A stretch of DNA of 64,000 nucleotides, taken from positions 40,403 through 104,402 of the forward strand of contig NZ_WBOM01000012.1 in assembly GCF_008973755.1 (NCBI RefSeq). Reading direction: 5' to 3'. Made by a program: the position numbers and the translations under genes. The notes under the pieces are model-generated. The model was not told the DNA's origin and made no database searches. It saw only the letters and a program-made list of their open reading frames with translations. Below, in pieces: positions 9,890 to 19,683 of the stretch (the first letter of the stretch is position 1; each line of letters opens with the position of its first letter). Origin of the DNA: Nitrincola alkalilacustris (GTDB lineage: Bacteria > Pseudomonadota > Gammaproteobacteria > Pseudomonadales > Balneatricaceae).

Positions 9890-11737
9890 ATGACAGATAA
9901 AGCTAAACAGGTACTGGCCGAAGTCTTCGGCTTTGATCAGTTCCGTCCACCTCAGGATGAGGTGGTTCAGACGGTACTTGATGGACAGGATGTGCTGGTC
10001 GTGATGCCGACCGGTGGTGGTAAATCGCTCTGCTACCAGTTACCGGCGCTGGTACGCGAAGGCACGGGTATCGTGATATCACCGTTGATCGCGCTGATGC
10101 AGGATCAGGTGACGGCCCTGTCACAGCTCGGTATAAAAGCCGGTTGTCTGAACTCCTCTCAGACACAGGAACAGTTGCAGTGGACCGAGCAGAACCTGCT
10201 TTCGGGTGAGCTGGATCTGCTCTATATCGCCCCCGAACGGCTGATGCAGCCGCGCACACTGGGTTTGCTCAAGCGAGCCAGAATCGCGCTGTTTGCTATT
10301 GATGAAGCTCACTGTGTGTCGCAGTGGGGGCATGATTTCCGCCCTGAATATCTGCAGCTGAACTGCCTGCGCGAGATGTTCCCTCAAGTGCCTCGTATTG
10401 CACTGACTGCCACAGCAGATGCCCGTACCCGTCAGGAGATCATTGATCGCCTGGACCTGACCGACGCCCGACGCTTTATTCAGGGCTTTGATCGCCCCAA
10501 TATCCGTTATCGCATCGGGCTCAAGGAGCGCGCGCGCGATCAGTTGCTGCGCTTTATCCGCAGTGAGTATGAGCAGGAGGCGGGTATTGTCTACTGCATG
10601 TCGCGCAAACGTGTCGAGGAAACTGCCGCCTGGCTGTGTGAGCGGGGGCTGACCGCTCTGCCTTATCATGCCGGCCTCTCATCTGAATTGCGTGCACACA
10701 ATCAGCACCGTTTTCTGACAGAAGAGTCGGTGATCATGGTGGCGACCATCGCATTCGGGATGGGGATCGACAAACCCAATGTGCGCTTTGTTGCCCATCT
10801 GGACTTGCCGCGTTCGATCGAAGCCTATTATCAGGAAACCGGCCGCGCCGGGCGTGACGGCCAATCGGCCACGGCCTGGATGGTCTATGGGTTGCAGGAC
10901 GTTCTGCTGTTGCGCCAGATGCTGGAAAATTCTCAGGCTGAGGATATCTTCAAGCAGGTTGAGCGGCAGAAGCTGGAAGCGATGCTCGGGTTGTGCGAGA
11001 TCACCAGTTGTCGTCGTCAGGCGCTGCTGACCTATTTCGGTGAGGCGGATCATCCCCCTTGTGGCAACTGTGATACCTGTCTGGACCCTGTGCCGGTCTG
11101 GGATGGCACCGAAGCGGCGCGCAAAGCACTCTCAGCTGTGTTTCGCAGCGGCCAGCGCTTTGGTGTCAATCACGTGGTCGATATCCTGCTGGGACAGAAA
11201 ACCGACAAGATCCAATCCTGGGGGCACGACAAACTGTCCACCTGGGGGATCGGCAAGGAGCTGGACCGCAATCAGTGGCGCTCGGTTTTCCGGCAACTGG
11301 TGGCGCGCGGCTATCTGAATGTGGATGCCGATGGGCATGGTGTGCTGCATCTGAACGATGCCTGCCGTGATCTGCTGCGCGGAGAGGAGACGCTGGAGCT
11401 GCGCCGTGACCTCAAGCCTGCTGCTGCCAAATCATCGGCCGTGCGCAAGGAACGACCCTCTGCCGTGGCGCGGAATCTGGACCTGGCGGAACAGCAGCTC
11501 TGGGAAGATCTGCGCACTCTGCGTAAAACACTCGCACAGGAGCAGGATGTACCGCCTTATGTGATCTTCCATGATGCGACGCTGATGGAGATGGTGATCT
11601 ACCGCCCACAGAACGAGGTGCAACTGCGGCGTCTCAGTGGAGTAGGTGAGCGCAAGCTGGAGCTCTACGGTGAGCCCTTCCTGGAGTTGATCGCGGAACA
11701 TATCGATGCCAACCACGCCTGGGTAGAACCTGCTTGA
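9890..11737 (+). CDS. recQ: ATP-dependent DNA helicase RecQ
   Basis: This is a 3'-5' DNA helicase of recombination and fork repair. Start ATG 9890 (MTDKAKQ) gives 615 residues, close to E. coli RecQ (609). Walker A MPTGGGKS lies at about 39-46, DEAH in [17 protein letters not shown], and the arginine-finger motif in GRAGRDGQ. The zinc site uses Cys residues in CEITSCRRQ and CGNCDTC. A winged helix and a C-terminal HRDC domain (about 530-610) complete the standard architecture. In-frame starts further upstream (9770) add sequence with no family counterpart. No clear ribosome site precedes the chosen start. Confidence 0.96.
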   Translation: MTDKAKQVLAEVFGFDQFRPPQDEVVQTVLDGQDVLVVMPTGGGKSLCYQLPALVREGTGIVISPLIALMQDQVTALSQLGIKAGCLNSSQTQEQLQWTEQNLLSGELDLLYIAPERLMQPRTLGLLKRARIALFAIDEAHCVSQWGHDFRPEYLQLNCLREMFPQVPRIALTATADARTRQEIIDRLDLTDARRFIQGFDRPNIRYRIGLKERARDQLLRFIRSEYEQEAGIVYCMSRKRVEETAAWLCERGLTALPYHAGLSSELRAHNQHRFLTEESVIMVATIAFGMGIDKPNVRFVAHLDLPRSIEAYYQETGRAGRDGQSATAWMVYGLQDVLLLRQMLENSQAEDIFKQVERQKLEAMLGLCEITSCRRQALLTYFGEADHPPCGNCDTCLDPVPVWDGTEAARKALSAVFRSGQRFGVNHVVDILLGQKTDKIQSWGHDKLSTWGIGKELDRNQWRSVFRQLVARGYLNVDADGHGVLHLNDACRDLLRGEETLELRRDLKPAAAKSSAVRKERPSAVARNLDLAEQQLWEDLRTLRKTLAQEQDVPPYVIFHDATLMEMVIYRPQNEVQLRRLSGVGERKLELYGEPFLELIAEHIDANHAWVEPA

Positions 11738-11764
11738 TGGACGCAGTTTGATGGGAAATGCCTG

Positions 11765-12181
11765 ATGGAGACTGCACTCTGGGCACTGTTTGCCAGCGCA
11801 TTTATCTCCGCCACGCTACTGCCGGGCGGTTCCGAAGCGCTGCTGGCCTGGTACGTACATCAGGGTGAGCATCCCGTTGGCTGGATGATCGCCAGCGCGA
11901 CACTCGGTAATGTGCTGGGCAGCCTGGTGACCTTCGGCATGGGCGTGATGCTGCGCCGTTACTACCCACTGAAGGTGTTGGATAAGCCCGAACACCAACG
12001 CGCCCACCGCTGGATCGAGCGCTACGGTGCCGTAGCGCTGCTGATGGCCTGGCTGCCGATTGTCGGCGATCCACTGTGTTTTGTTGCCGGCTGGGTCGGG
12101 GTGCGTTTTGCACCCAGTGTGATCGCCATTTTTATCGGTAAGCTGCTGCGGTATTTGATAGTGGCTGGGATTTTTTTGTAG
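11765..12181 (+). CDS. yqaA: YqaA-family small membrane protein (DedA/VTT-like)
   Basis: This 138-residue inner-membrane protein has about four hydrophobic segments. The N-terminal LPGGSEALLAWYVHQG and middle TLGNVLGSLVTFGMG motifs are characteristic of YqaA, a short member of the SNARE-associated/DedA superfamily. DedA-type proteins are lipid-transport or homeostasis factors; the role of YqaA is not settled. It begins 27 bases after recQ and may be cotranscribed with it. Confidence 0.85.
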   Translation: METALWALFASAFISATLLPGGSEALLAWYVHQGEHPVGWMIASATLGNVLGSLVTFGMGVMLRRYYPLKVLDKPEHQRAHRWIERYGAVALLMAWLPIVGDPLCFVAGWVGVRFAPSVIAIFIGKLLRYLIVAGIFL

Positions 12182-12234
12182 GGCGGTGTCGGTGTATTTC
12201 TGGGAGCTGTTCATCTAGCCGTGCGCATAGATCA

Positions 12235-13071
12235 TTAAGTTGCACTCAATGGGTAAGTGAACAGCATGATGTGGCTAAGGTTCAGAAACCAGTGGACGAG
12301 CACAGCCCAGACAACTCTCCCGCTCCAGTAGTAGACCAGTCCATAAAGTACACCCGTCAAGGTGGCAACACCTACATAAGCCCACCCACCAGCCAGGTGT
12401 GCGAGGCCGAATAGCAGTGCTGCTGCGGCTAGTGCCAGTAACGGCGTTAAGCGCTGTTGCAGTTGGCGCTGTAATAAGCCACGGAACAGAAGCTCTTCGG
12501 TAATGCAGGTGTTCAGCAGGTTGCCAGCCGCGAATATCCAGAATAAGGGAGTCCAGACTGGCTGCCAGTTTATAAGCCCTAGGTTGACAGCCAAGGTCAG
12601 GGCTGCTGCTATGCCCAGCGTTATGATCAAGGGCATCAACCAGAGGGGCTTTAGAGGCCGGGGTGAGGTGCTTTGCCGAAACATGGGGATGAAGTTGAGC
12701 AAAGACCAGGCGACCAGTACTTTGTCGTGATTGAAATAGAGGTTGGTTGCAGCACTACCGGGTTTAAGTACCACTTGCTCAGCAACCAATAAGCCTTCGT
12801 AACCGGGCATGGCATGGACGACCAGCGCCGTACTGGCCAGAAACCATAGCGCATAACGTATCCAGCGTAAGACTGTGGGTACAGTCTGCTCCAGCATCCA
12901 GGCCGTTAGAGCAATATAGGCTATAGCGCCGGCAAAAAACATCCAACTGGAGTATCCGATGACTGCAGCAGTCAGCAGTATGAAAGCGGCGCCTCCATAG
13001 CGCAGTTGAGCGTGTTTGCTGAGGCCAAGGAGGATCAGTGCGGTTGAGTAGAGCAATCCGAAGTAGAGCAT
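12235..13071 (-). CDS. CPBP-family intramembrane metalloprotease
   Basis: This 278-residue protein has eight or so membrane segments. The CPBP (CAAX protease/bacteriocin-processing, ABI) motifs are all present: TEELLFRG with Glu192, Glu193 and Arg197, then His225 in LFGLAHLAGG, and HWFLN with His260 and Asn263. These form the metal site of Rce1-type glutamic/metallo proteases. Bacterial members often act in self-immunity or protein processing, and no partner is visible nearby. It is convergent with yqaA and 53 bases from it. Confidence 0.85.
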   Translation of the reverse strand: MLYFGLLYSTALILLGLSKHAQLRYGGAAFILLTAAVIGYSSWMFFAGAIAYIALTAWMLEQTVPTVLRWIRYALWFLASTALVVHAMPGYEGLLVAEQVVLKPGSAATNLYFNHDKVLVAWSLLNFIPMFRQSTSPRPLKPLWLMPLIITLGIAAALTLAVNLGLINWQPVWTPLFWIFAAGNLLNTCITEELLFRGLLQRQLQQRLTPLLALAAAALLFGLAHLAGGWAYVGVATLTGVLYGLVYYWSGRVVWAVLVHWFLNLSHIMLFTYPLSAT

Positions 13072-13148
13072 AAGTCCCTGATTACGTAATGCAGAATGTG
13101 GCTATGCTGGGGGCTGTAAGTCTTTTTTGACGTGCTGCTGCGGGGAAG

Positions 13149-13352
13149 TTACTCTGACTGCTGTCTTTTCCATTCGTCAGTAAGCAACCCTGCGAAGCCC
13201 CAATCTTCTTCTTCAATTTCCTGTATCACGACGTGTGTATGCTCAGGCTTTTTGCCTAAAACGCGTACAAGTGAATCAGTAACGTCTTTAACCAGGGCCG
13301 CCTTTTGTTGTTTTGAAGCGCCTTTCGTTATTTGAATATTTACGTATGGCAT
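13149..13352 (-). CDS. 4-oxalocrotonate tautomerase family enzyme
   Basis: This is a 67-residue protein beginning MPYVNIQI. After removal of Met the new N-terminal Pro is the catalytic base of the tautomerase superfamily. The pattern KQQKAALVKDVTDSLVRVLGK, then HVVIQEIEEEDWGFAG, fits the small 4-OT subfamily, whose members form hexamers and interconvert enol and keto acids. No aromatic meta-cleavage operon is nearby, so the substrate is unknown. The C-terminal part is slightly longer than the typical 62 residues. Confidence 0.88.
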   Translation of the reverse strand: MPYVNIQITKGASKQQKAALVKDVTDSLVRVLGKKPEHTHVVIQEIEEEDWGFAGLLTDEWKRQQSE

Positions 13353-13503
13353 ACTAACTCCGGAATTAATTCAGGTTGGCGAGCATGATCATAATGCCGG
13401 CCACAGGTGCTGGCAATTTGTTGTGAGTCTGAAGGCTAAAGATGTGTAAACGTCCAGTTTCCGCTATAATCTTACCCCTTTGAACTCCTATCGGCCGGAC
13501 CAG

Positions 13504-14469
13504 ATGAACGCGCACATTCAGGACATCGCAAACAGCTCGGATCAGCACTCACAAGAGAGTCTTGATCAAAGCTCTGACAGCAACAGCCCAGACAAGAAGC
13601 AGAAGACCCGTCTCAATAAGCTGCAAAAGCGGCTGCGTCGTGAGATGGGGCAGGCGATCGAAGCCTTCAATATGATTGAAGATGGCGATCGTGTGATGGT
13701 GTGCCTGTCTGGGGGGAAAGACTCCTACGCGATGCTGGATATTCTGATGAATCTGCAGAAGAGCGCGCCGATCCATTTTGAGCTGATAGCCGTAAATCTG
13801 GATCAGAAACAGCCCGGTTTTCCGGAGCATGTGTTGCCAGCTTATCTGGAAACGTTGGGTGTACCTTTCCATATTGTGGAGCGTGATACCTACTCCGTGG
13901 TCAAGGAGCTTGTGCCGGAAGGTAAGACCACCTGTGCACTCTGTTCGCGTCTGCGCCGGGGTACTCTGTATGGCTTTGCCGAGGAGATAGGGGCCAACAA
14001 GATTGCGCTGGGGCATCATCGTGACGATATTCTGGAGACCTTTTTCCTGAATATGTTCTATGGTGGCAAGCTGAAGTCGATGCCGCCGAAGCTGGTATCG
14101 GATGATGGCCGTAACATGGTGATCAGGCCGCTGGCCTATTCACGTGAGAAGGATATCGCCGCCTATGCCGAGTTGCGCGAATTTCCGATCATTCCCTGCA
14201 ACCTGTGTGGCTCGCAGGATAATCTGCAGCGTCAGGTGATCAAGGAGATGCTGCAGTCCTGGGATAAGCAACATCCCGGGCGTATCGAAACCATGTTTCG
14301 TTCGCTGTGCAATGTTGTACCTTCGCATCTGGCGGATCCCGAGCTGTTCGACTTCAAAGGGCTGCAGCGCGGTTATGCGCACGGTATTGTACCGGGTGCT
14401 GAGTCTGCGCAGGTTGCTGAAGTCGCAGGTGTTCAGATGCAGGACCGTATTGATATTCTGTCGCTCTGA
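13504..14469 (+). CDS. ttcA: tRNA 2-thiocytidine biosynthesis protein TtcA
   Basis: TtcA adds sulfur to cytidine 32 of certain tRNAs, using an ATP-dependent PP-loop and an iron-sulfur cluster. Start ATG 13504 gives 321 residues (E. coli 311). Visible motifs are the PP-loop SGGKDS (69-74), CxxC at Cys144/Cys147 and the third cysteine pair at Cys232/Cys235. The first ~35 residues are polar and poorly conserved. A TTG at 13480 in the same frame is an alternative start. TATAAT at 13465-13470 could be its -10. Confidence 0.95.
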   Translation: MNAHIQDIANSSDQHSQESLDQSSDSNSPDKKQKTRLNKLQKRLRREMGQAIEAFNMIEDGDRVMVCLSGGKDSYAMLDILMNLQKSAPIHFELIAVNLDQKQPGFPEHVLPAYLETLGVPFHIVERDTYSVVKELVPEGKTTCALCSRLRRGTLYGFAEEIGANKIALGHHRDDILETFFLNMFYGGKLKSMPPKLVSDDGRNMVIRPLAYSREKDIAAYAELREFPIIPCNLCGSQDNLQRQVIKEMLQSWDKQHPGRIETMFRSLCNVVPSHLADPELFDFKGLQRGYAHGIVPGAESAQVAEVAGVQMQDRIDILSL

Positions 14470-14574
14470 TAAACTGTTTCAGACGGCACTCGGAGCTACG
14501 GGTGTGGTCCAAATGGCAGTGTACATTCAGTATTGTCAGCTGCCGATGAGTGTAAAGATGAGTTGTGAGGAGTA

Positions 14575-15036
14575 ATGATGAGCTTAACCCGTCGTAGTCT
14601 GATCCAATCTCTGGCCGTCACGGCCGGGCTGTTCAGCCTGGCTATGGTGATGCCGCGCACGGTGCTGGCCTGGGCCGAGAGTGCTTTTCGTGCGACGGCC
14701 GAGCCAGATGCGATGCAGGCGCTGTTCGGTGATCTGCCGATCGAAGAGTCGGATCAGGTAACGATCAGAATGGCGGATATTGCAGAGAATGGCGCCGTGG
14801 TACCTGTAACGCTGATCTCCACCTTGTCGGGTACTGAATCCATCTCGTTGTTTGTCGAGAACAATCCCTTACCGCTGGTGGCTCAGTTCATGATCATGGA
14901 CGGGACAGAGGCGGATATCTCTACTCGGATACGCATGGAGGAGACTTCTAAGGTGACGGCAGTGGTCAAGGTTGGTGACAAGCTTTACAGCAACAGCCGT
15001 GTGGTTTCGGTCACCGTGGGTGGATGCGGTGTGTAA
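14575..15036 (+). CDS. soxY: thiosulfate oxidation carrier protein SoxY
   Basis: SoxY carries sulfur intermediates on a C-terminal swinging-arm cysteine in the periplasmic Sox system. This 153-residue precursor has a Tat-type signal (TRRSLIQSL, then a hydrophobic stretch) and ends GGCGV, with carrier Cys151; the usual terminal motif is GGCGG. It precedes soxZ by 30 bases, and both have good ribosome sites. soxA, soxB, soxX and soxCD are absent from the window, so the pair is either completed elsewhere or used alone. Confidence 0.93.
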   Translation: MMSLTRRSLIQSLAVTAGLFSLAMVMPRTVLAWAESAFRATAEPDAMQALFGDLPIEESDQVTIRMADIAENGAVVPVTLISTLSGTESISLFVENNPLPLVAQFMIMDGTEADISTRIRMEETSKVTAVVKVGDKLYSNSRVVSVTVGGCGV

Positions 15037-15066
15037 CTGGCAGCTGGCTGGCGAGGAGAGGTTGCG

Positions 15067-15375
15067 ATGAGTATTTTTCGGGTACGAGCACAAAGCCGGG
15101 GCGGCAAAACGAATGTCCGCCTGCTGGCAGATCATCAGATGGAGTCAGGCCTGCGGGTGGATGAGCAGGGTAATTCGATACCGGCCAATTATCTGCAGGA
15201 GATCACGGTCACTCACCAAGGCAAGAAGGTGTTTCATGTCAATATGGGGCCGGCACTGACGCACAATCCCTATCTGGCGTTCAGTTTCAATGGTGGCGCA
15301 AGGGGTGACGAGCTGGAAATCAGTTGGAAGTCCAACACCGGTAATGCCGCTACCGAGAGTGCCAAAATCGAGTAA
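15067..15375 (+). CDS. soxZ: thiosulfate oxidation carrier complex protein SoxZ
   Basis: SoxZ is the heterodimer partner of SoxY. The protein is 102 residues, normal for the family, starts behind a GAGGAG site and has no signal peptide. SoxZ crosses the membrane with Tat-exported SoxY. The conserved segment IPANYLQEITVTHQGKKV and the C-terminal WKSNTGN pattern support the call. It lies directly downstream of soxY in a two-gene unit. Confidence 0.92.
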   Translation: MSIFRVRAQSRGGKTNVRLLADHQMESGLRVDEQGNSIPANYLQEITVTHQGKKVFHVNMGPALTHNPYLAFSFNGGARGDELEISWKSNTGNAATESAKIE

Positions 15376-15403
15376 ATCAGCGTTTTTAACGTCAGGATGC
15401 ATC

Positions 15404-16195
15404 ATGAAACCGCACTATACTGTCTTGCCCGTGTTGCTGTTGTCTGTATTGCTGCTGGGTTGTCAGGATGCCAATGTACAGCCATCTGCACCCGCCGCCG
15501 CACCTTCTGCTGGCGCATCCGATATACCCGAGCTGCATGAACTGAATCAGGATAATATGCCTGAGCCGATATCCCGTCTTGAAACCGCCGATGGCTCATC
15601 CGGGATGTCTGGTTTCGGTGATCAGTCGATGCAGCCATCATCTGCACCACCATCTATCAGCTCACAGCTGGATCAACTGACCGGTCGTCTGACGCTGTTA
15701 CAGGAGCAGGTGATACAGATACGCTCAGGTACTCAGCAGTTGATGGAGCAAAATCAGATACTCCTGTCGCGTCTGCAGATGCTCACGGAAAGTCGTGCGT
15801 TGGCGCAATCGTCGGGTGGAGCAGGGATGGATGAGGATATGGCGGAGCAACTGGTGCAGGATATCGACGCTGCGATCAGCCAGTTGATGCAGGTGGCAAA
15901 TATGCAGTCGCCCGAGGCTATGGTGTCTGGACCTTATCGCATTGTGAGCGCCTATACCCGCAGCGGTGACTGGATTGTATTGCGCTATCATACCGAAAGC
16001 GGCGAGAGCTGGCTGGCCGAACGGGGTGGATGGATACCACTGAAGGAAAGCAGCAGCCCGCGAAGCTCTTCATTTGAGATATCGGTGCAGCGTGCTGATC
16101 AGGATCAAAAAGGCTATGTGGCAACCCGAATAGACCGTCGCAGCGGCAGAAGCTGGTGGCTGAACGGCGATACCTGGCAGGCATTCGATCTCTGA
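15404..16195 (+). CDS. lipoprotein of unknown function
   Basis: This 263-residue precursor has a lipobox LLLGC at about residues 16-20. A Pro/Ala/Ser-rich linker follows, then a predicted coiled-coil helix around residues 85-125 (QLDQLTGRLTLLQEQVIQIRSGTQ). A C-terminal domain of ~80 residues is rich in Trp and Tyr (SGDWIVLRYHTESGESWLAERGGW, GRSWWLNGDTW) and appears to contain two repeats of a strand-Trp motif. I recognise no family. Its stop overlaps the epmC start by one base (TGATG), so it is translationally coupled to epmC, and it starts 28 bases after soxZ. Confidence 0.8.
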   Translation: MKPHYTVLPVLLLSVLLLGCQDANVQPSAPAAAPSAGASDIPELHELNQDNMPEPISRLETADGSSGMSGFGDQSMQPSSAPPSISSQLDQLTGRLTLLQEQVIQIRSGTQQLMEQNQILLSRLQMLTESRALAQSSGGAGMDEDMAEQLVQDIDAAISQLMQVANMQSPEAMVSGPYRIVSAYTRSGDWIVLRYHTESGESWLAERGGWIPLKESSSPRSSSFEISVQRADQDQKGYVATRIDRRSGRSWWLNGDTWQAFDL

Positions 16196-16719
16196 TGCAA
16201 CACGATTACCATGAGCTGATCGAACTGTTCAATCAGCAGTTTCTGATACCTTTCAATACAGTGCTGGTGGCTGGTGATGACGAGCCGATCTATCTGCCTG
16301 CCGATGACTCGTCGCCGCACAACCGAGTGATCTTTGCGCATGGATTCTATTCCAGTGCACTGCATGAGATCGCTCATTGGTGTGTCGCGGGGGCAGAGCG
16401 GCGCAAGCAGGTGGATTTTGGCTACTGGTATAAGCCGGATGGCCGGACTGAGCTGGAGCAGGAGGAGTTTGAACGTGTGGAGGTTCGGCCTCAGGCGTTC
16501 GAATGGCTGCTGGCAGAGGCAGCCGGACATCGGTTCCACTTCAGCGCGGATAATCTCAGCAGCGGACTCGGTGCCAGCGATACTTTCAAGCAGAAGGTGC
16601 GGGACACGGTGCTGGAACTGCTGGAAAAGGGTTTTCCGCCACGTGTTGGTCAACTGGTTGAGGCACTTCAACGCCATTATCAAACACCTCCTTTGACGCC
16701 CGAAAGGTTCAGTATCTGA
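16195..16719 (+). CDS. epmC: elongation factor P hydroxylase EpmC
   Basis: EpmC (YfcM) hydroxylates the lysyl-lysine side chain of EF-P, the last step of EF-P modification. This 174-residue protein starts with ATG at the TGATG junction with the lipoprotein gene. The metal-binding HExxH (His57, Glu58, His61, HEIAHW), the DFGYWYKPDGR segment and EVRPQAFEWLL are diagnostic. The stop again overlaps the next start (TGATG at 16717-16721), so epmC and zapE are coupled. Confidence 0.93.
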   Translation: MQHDYHELIELFNQQFLIPFNTVLVAGDDEPIYLPADDSSPHNRVIFAHGFYSSALHEIAHWCVAGAERRKQVDFGYWYKPDGRTELEQEEFERVEVRPQAFEWLLAEAAGHRFHFSADNLSSGLGASDTFKQKVRDTVLELLEKGFPPRVGQLVEALQRHYQTPPLTPERFSI

Positions 16720-17861
16720 TGTCGGGTCTATCCCCGCGTGCCGCTTATGAACTGGTACTGCAGCAGGGACGGTTTTTCTCAGATGCGGCGCAGGATCACG
16801 CTGTTGATCAGCTTGAAGCGTTATATCAGCAGATACGAAGCGGGCGTGCTCAGGCCGGAGGCGTTTATCTCTGGGGCCCGGTCGGCCGTGGTAAAACCTG
16901 GCTGATGGATCACTTTCATGCCAGCTTGAGTGTTCCGGCACGGCGACAACACTTTCATCACTTCATGCGTTGGGTACATCAGCGCCTGTTTCAACTCAGC
17001 GGCACAGCCGACCCCATCCGTAAACTGGCAGCCGATCTGGCAGGTGAAACGCAAGTACTGTGTCTGGACGAGTTTTTTGTCAGCGATATCGGCGATGCGA
17101 TGCTGCTGGGGCGTCTGGTACAACATCTGTTTGAACACAGGATACTGCTGGTGATGACCTCGAATCAGCCACCTGAAGGGCTGTATGCTGATGGCTTTCA
17201 TCATGACAGATTTCTGCCGGCCGTGAGAGCGATTAAGCAGCATATGCAGGTGGTTAATCTGGATGGCGGACAGGATCACCGCTTGCATCCCGGTGTGGCA
17301 CATCAGCGTTATTGGGTCAGGACGGCAGGTGACGGGCAGCCATTGGGTGTTGTGTTTGAGCAACTGTGCCGGGGGCAGGCTTTTGTTAATGAGCAGGAGA
17401 GAGAGTCGATCTGTGAGCCTGTCGAACTGGGGCATCGGCAGATTCAGGTGGTAAAGCGCTGCGCAGATCTGGTCTGGTTCCGCTATGCCGACCTCTGTGA
17501 GCAACCTCTGGCGGCGATGGATTTTATCCATCTCTGTGATCAGTTCGGCACGATCCTGTTAAGCGAAGTACCATGCCTCAGTGCCGAACAGCACGCATCC
17601 CGGATTGCGCGAGGCACCGAAGATGCTGCTGAGCAGGTCGAGACGGGTGATCGCGAGCTGCCCCGCCTGTCACGTCAGGATGATGGTGTGCGTCGTTTCA
17701 TCGCATTGGTGGATGAGTGCTATGACCGACAGGTGCCGCTGTATCTGGAGGCCGCAGTACCACTGGATCAGCTTTATCCGCATGGCCATCTGGCCTTTCC
17801 CTTTCGTCGGACACTGAGCCGACTTACTGAGATGCAGCTGGCACGCTTTGGGCAAGTCTGA
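16719..17861 (+). CDS. zapE: cell division protein ZapE (AFG1-type ATPase)
   Basis: ZapE is a Z-ring-associated ATPase of the AFG1/YhcM family. The 380-residue protein has Walker A GPVGRGKT (53-60), Walker B VLCLDEFFVSD, the sensor TSNQPPEGLY and the characteristic FLPAVRAIKQH segment. Length matches E. coli ZapE (375). The start overlaps epmC by one base. Confidence 0.95.
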   Translation: MSGLSPRAAYELVLQQGRFFSDAAQDHAVDQLEALYQQIRSGRAQAGGVYLWGPVGRGKTWLMDHFHASLSVPARRQHFHHFMRWVHQRLFQLSGTADPIRKLAADLAGETQVLCLDEFFVSDIGDAMLLGRLVQHLFEHRILLVMTSNQPPEGLYADGFHHDRFLPAVRAIKQHMQVVNLDGGQDHRLHPGVAHQRYWVRTAGDGQPLGVVFEQLCRGQAFVNEQERESICEPVELGHRQIQVVKRCADLVWFRYADLCEQPLAAMDFIHLCDQFGTILLSEVPCLSAEQHASRIARGTEDAAEQVETGDRELPRLSRQDDGVRRFIALVDECYDRQVPLYLEAAVPLDQLYPHGHLAFPFRRTLSRLTEMQLARFGQV

Positions 17862-17930
17862 TTCAGGTGTGAGTCCAGGAATGTGCTGCTGTGTGTTAAA
17901 GCACAAGCTCAGCAAGTTTCAGCCAGGCCC

Positions 17931-18668
17931 TTATTCCAGCCGGAAAGCAACGTTGGTCACTACTCTGACTCGCTTGATCTCAGGGGTATAGTTATCCAGA
18001 TCTTCGATGCTGAACAGCCCTTGTGTGGCTTGCAGAATGGCACCGACCTGGCTGTCTGAATCCTCGGCAAACTGCTCTGCAGCCCGGCGCGCGTCCCGTG
18101 TAGCTTCGGCGACCATCTCCGGTTTGATCGATTCGAGTTCAGTGAACAGGAAACGTGGCATGTGCTCGTAGCTTTGAGTCAGGCTGATACCCCCGCGAAC
18201 CAGTTCATCGGTCGAATTCATGGCCTGTTTGACCTGTACGGCATTATCGCTGCGTATCAGTATCACGACATCGGCGCCGTAGCGGAAGGCCGGACGATGT
18301 TCACCGTAGGCATGCTGCTCACGATCATTGATCTGGGTGGGCACGGGTTGTATCTGCTCAGGTGTGAAACCCTGCAGCAGCAAAAAGGCATTTACCAGCT
18401 CACGCTGCTGATCTATCTGCTCCTGCAAACTGCTCAGATCCTGCGCTTGTACTTGAAACACCAGGGGCCAGAGTACTTGATTGGCGGCAACTTCGCGCTC
18501 AGCCAGTCCGCGTACTGTGACTTTACGATCTGCACTGGTGATCACACCCGCCGAGCCGGTCAGGCCATCTCGGATATGTGTACCGAGCAGGGAGGGGCCA
18601 AGAATAATGGCACTGAATATAAAGAGTATACCCAGCAGAGAAACCAGCAGCAGTTGACGCTCTTTCAT
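17931..18668 (-). CDS. SIMPL-domain (DUF541) protein
   Basis: This 245-residue protein starts at ATG 18668 and begins with a single hydrophobic segment (about residues 5-25) acting as membrane anchor or signal. The SIMPL/DUF541 pattern is clear: KVTVRGLAEREVAANQVLWPLVF, then VNAFLLLQGFTPEQIQPVPTQINDR, and a C-terminal ARRAAEQFAEDS helix. Related periplasmic proteins (YggE-like) are linked to oxidative-stress tolerance and form large rings in some species. An upstream in-frame start at 18707 adds 13 polar residues and is less likely. Confidence 0.85.
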   Translation of the reverse strand: MKERQLLLVSLLGILFIFSAIILGPSLLGTHIRDGLTGSAGVITSADRKVTVRGLAEREVAANQVLWPLVFQVQAQDLSSLQEQIDQQRELVNAFLLLQGFTPEQIQPVPTQINDREQHAYGEHRPAFRYGADVVILIRSDNAVQVKQAMNSTDELVRGGISLTQSYEHMPRFLFTELESIKPEMVAEATRDARRAAEQFAEDSDSQVGAILQATQGLFSIEDLDNYTPEIKRVRVVTNVAFRLE

Positions 18669-18791
18669 CGGTCGAATCCTTTTGTCAGATGTGGGCAATA
18701 TGCCCATGAACTCATCAAGTCTAGTTTAACTCAGCTTAATAGAAGCTGATCAAACAGAAGTGATTCACTACGTACTGATATCTGATGCCTG

Positions 18792-19538
18792 TCACATCTC
18801 GACACTTTTCAGTCGCGCCAGATAGGGTGTCATGGCAAAGCCGAACTTCTGGCTGAGTTGCTGCGCATTGACCTTGAGTTGCTTATTACTGAATTGACTG
18901 GGTGTTTTGCCAGCAAAGATGATCCAATTGCCATCCTGCGTGGTGCAGGTGCGGATATCTGCAAAAAGCTGGCGCAGGGTATTGAGTGAACCACTCTCGC
19001 GATGTTCACGCCAGCAGTTAAGCACCAGCCAGCCCTCGGGCTTGAGCAGGTCATGGCAGCGGCGCAGATACTCAGGTTGCAGCTGCTGCTCATCCAGGCC
19101 ATCCACCGTATAGATATCACTGAACAGCACGTCCGCCTTCTTGCCTGTTGGTGCCTGCAGATAATCCACTGCGTTCAGATTCTGTACCTCAAGGCGCTTG
19201 CTGCGCGGTAACTGAAAATAACGGTAGGCCACCTCGATTACGGCAGGTCGTAACTCGATGACCTGCTGTTTCAGTTCAGGGTAGTGGAAGTGCAGGCAGG
19301 AGTTGAGGCTGCCACCACCCAGGCCCAGGCAGATGCTCTGCTTCGGGTTGCAGAACAGCAGTGCCAGCAGCATGGTGCGCACATAGTCATGCTGAGGCAG
19401 ATAGGGATCATGCTTGAACCAGCAGCTCTGTTCATCATGATCCCCGAATGCCAGGTAGCGCTTGTTGCCGTCATCCAGAACGCGGACAGCACCAAACTCA
19501 TCATATGAGCGATAGATCTCTTTGCCTTGCAGTGACAT
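18792..19538 (-). CDS. spermidine-synthase-like methyltransferase-fold protein
   Basis: This 248-residue soluble protein has a Rossmann fold of the spermine/spermidine synthase family: motif LGLGGGSLNSCL, acidic residue in QVIELRPAVIEVA, and DVLFSDIYTVDGL at the catalytic position. It is shorter than true SpeE (about 280 residues). The N-terminal part is compact, and speD is absent. Proteins of this kind are widespread in gammaproteobacteria and their substrate is unknown. It is divergent from the decarboxylase gene. Confidence 0.75.
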   Translation of the reverse strand: MSLQGKEIYRSYDEFGAVRVLDDGNKRYLAFGDHDEQSCWFKHDPYLPQHDYVRTMLLALLFCNPKQSICLGLGGGSLNSCLHFHYPELKQQVIELRPAVIEVAYRYFQLPRSKRLEVQNLNAVDYLQAPTGKKADVLFSDIYTVDGLDEQQLQPEYLRRCHDLLKPEGWLVLNCWREHRESGSLNTLRQLFADIRTCTTQDGNWIIFAGKTPSQFSNKQLKVNAQQLSQKFGFAMTPYLARLKSVEM

Positions 19539-19683
19539 GTGGGCTCCAGTGGGGCAGGCTGCGTAAAAACCGCGCGATCATACCAGAGATACCTCTTTTG
19601 AGCCCGTCTGATTAAGTTGCATTTGATATGCATCAATACAGTCGGACGCCTTTATCAGGATACTGGTGCAAACGGAGGTAGTT

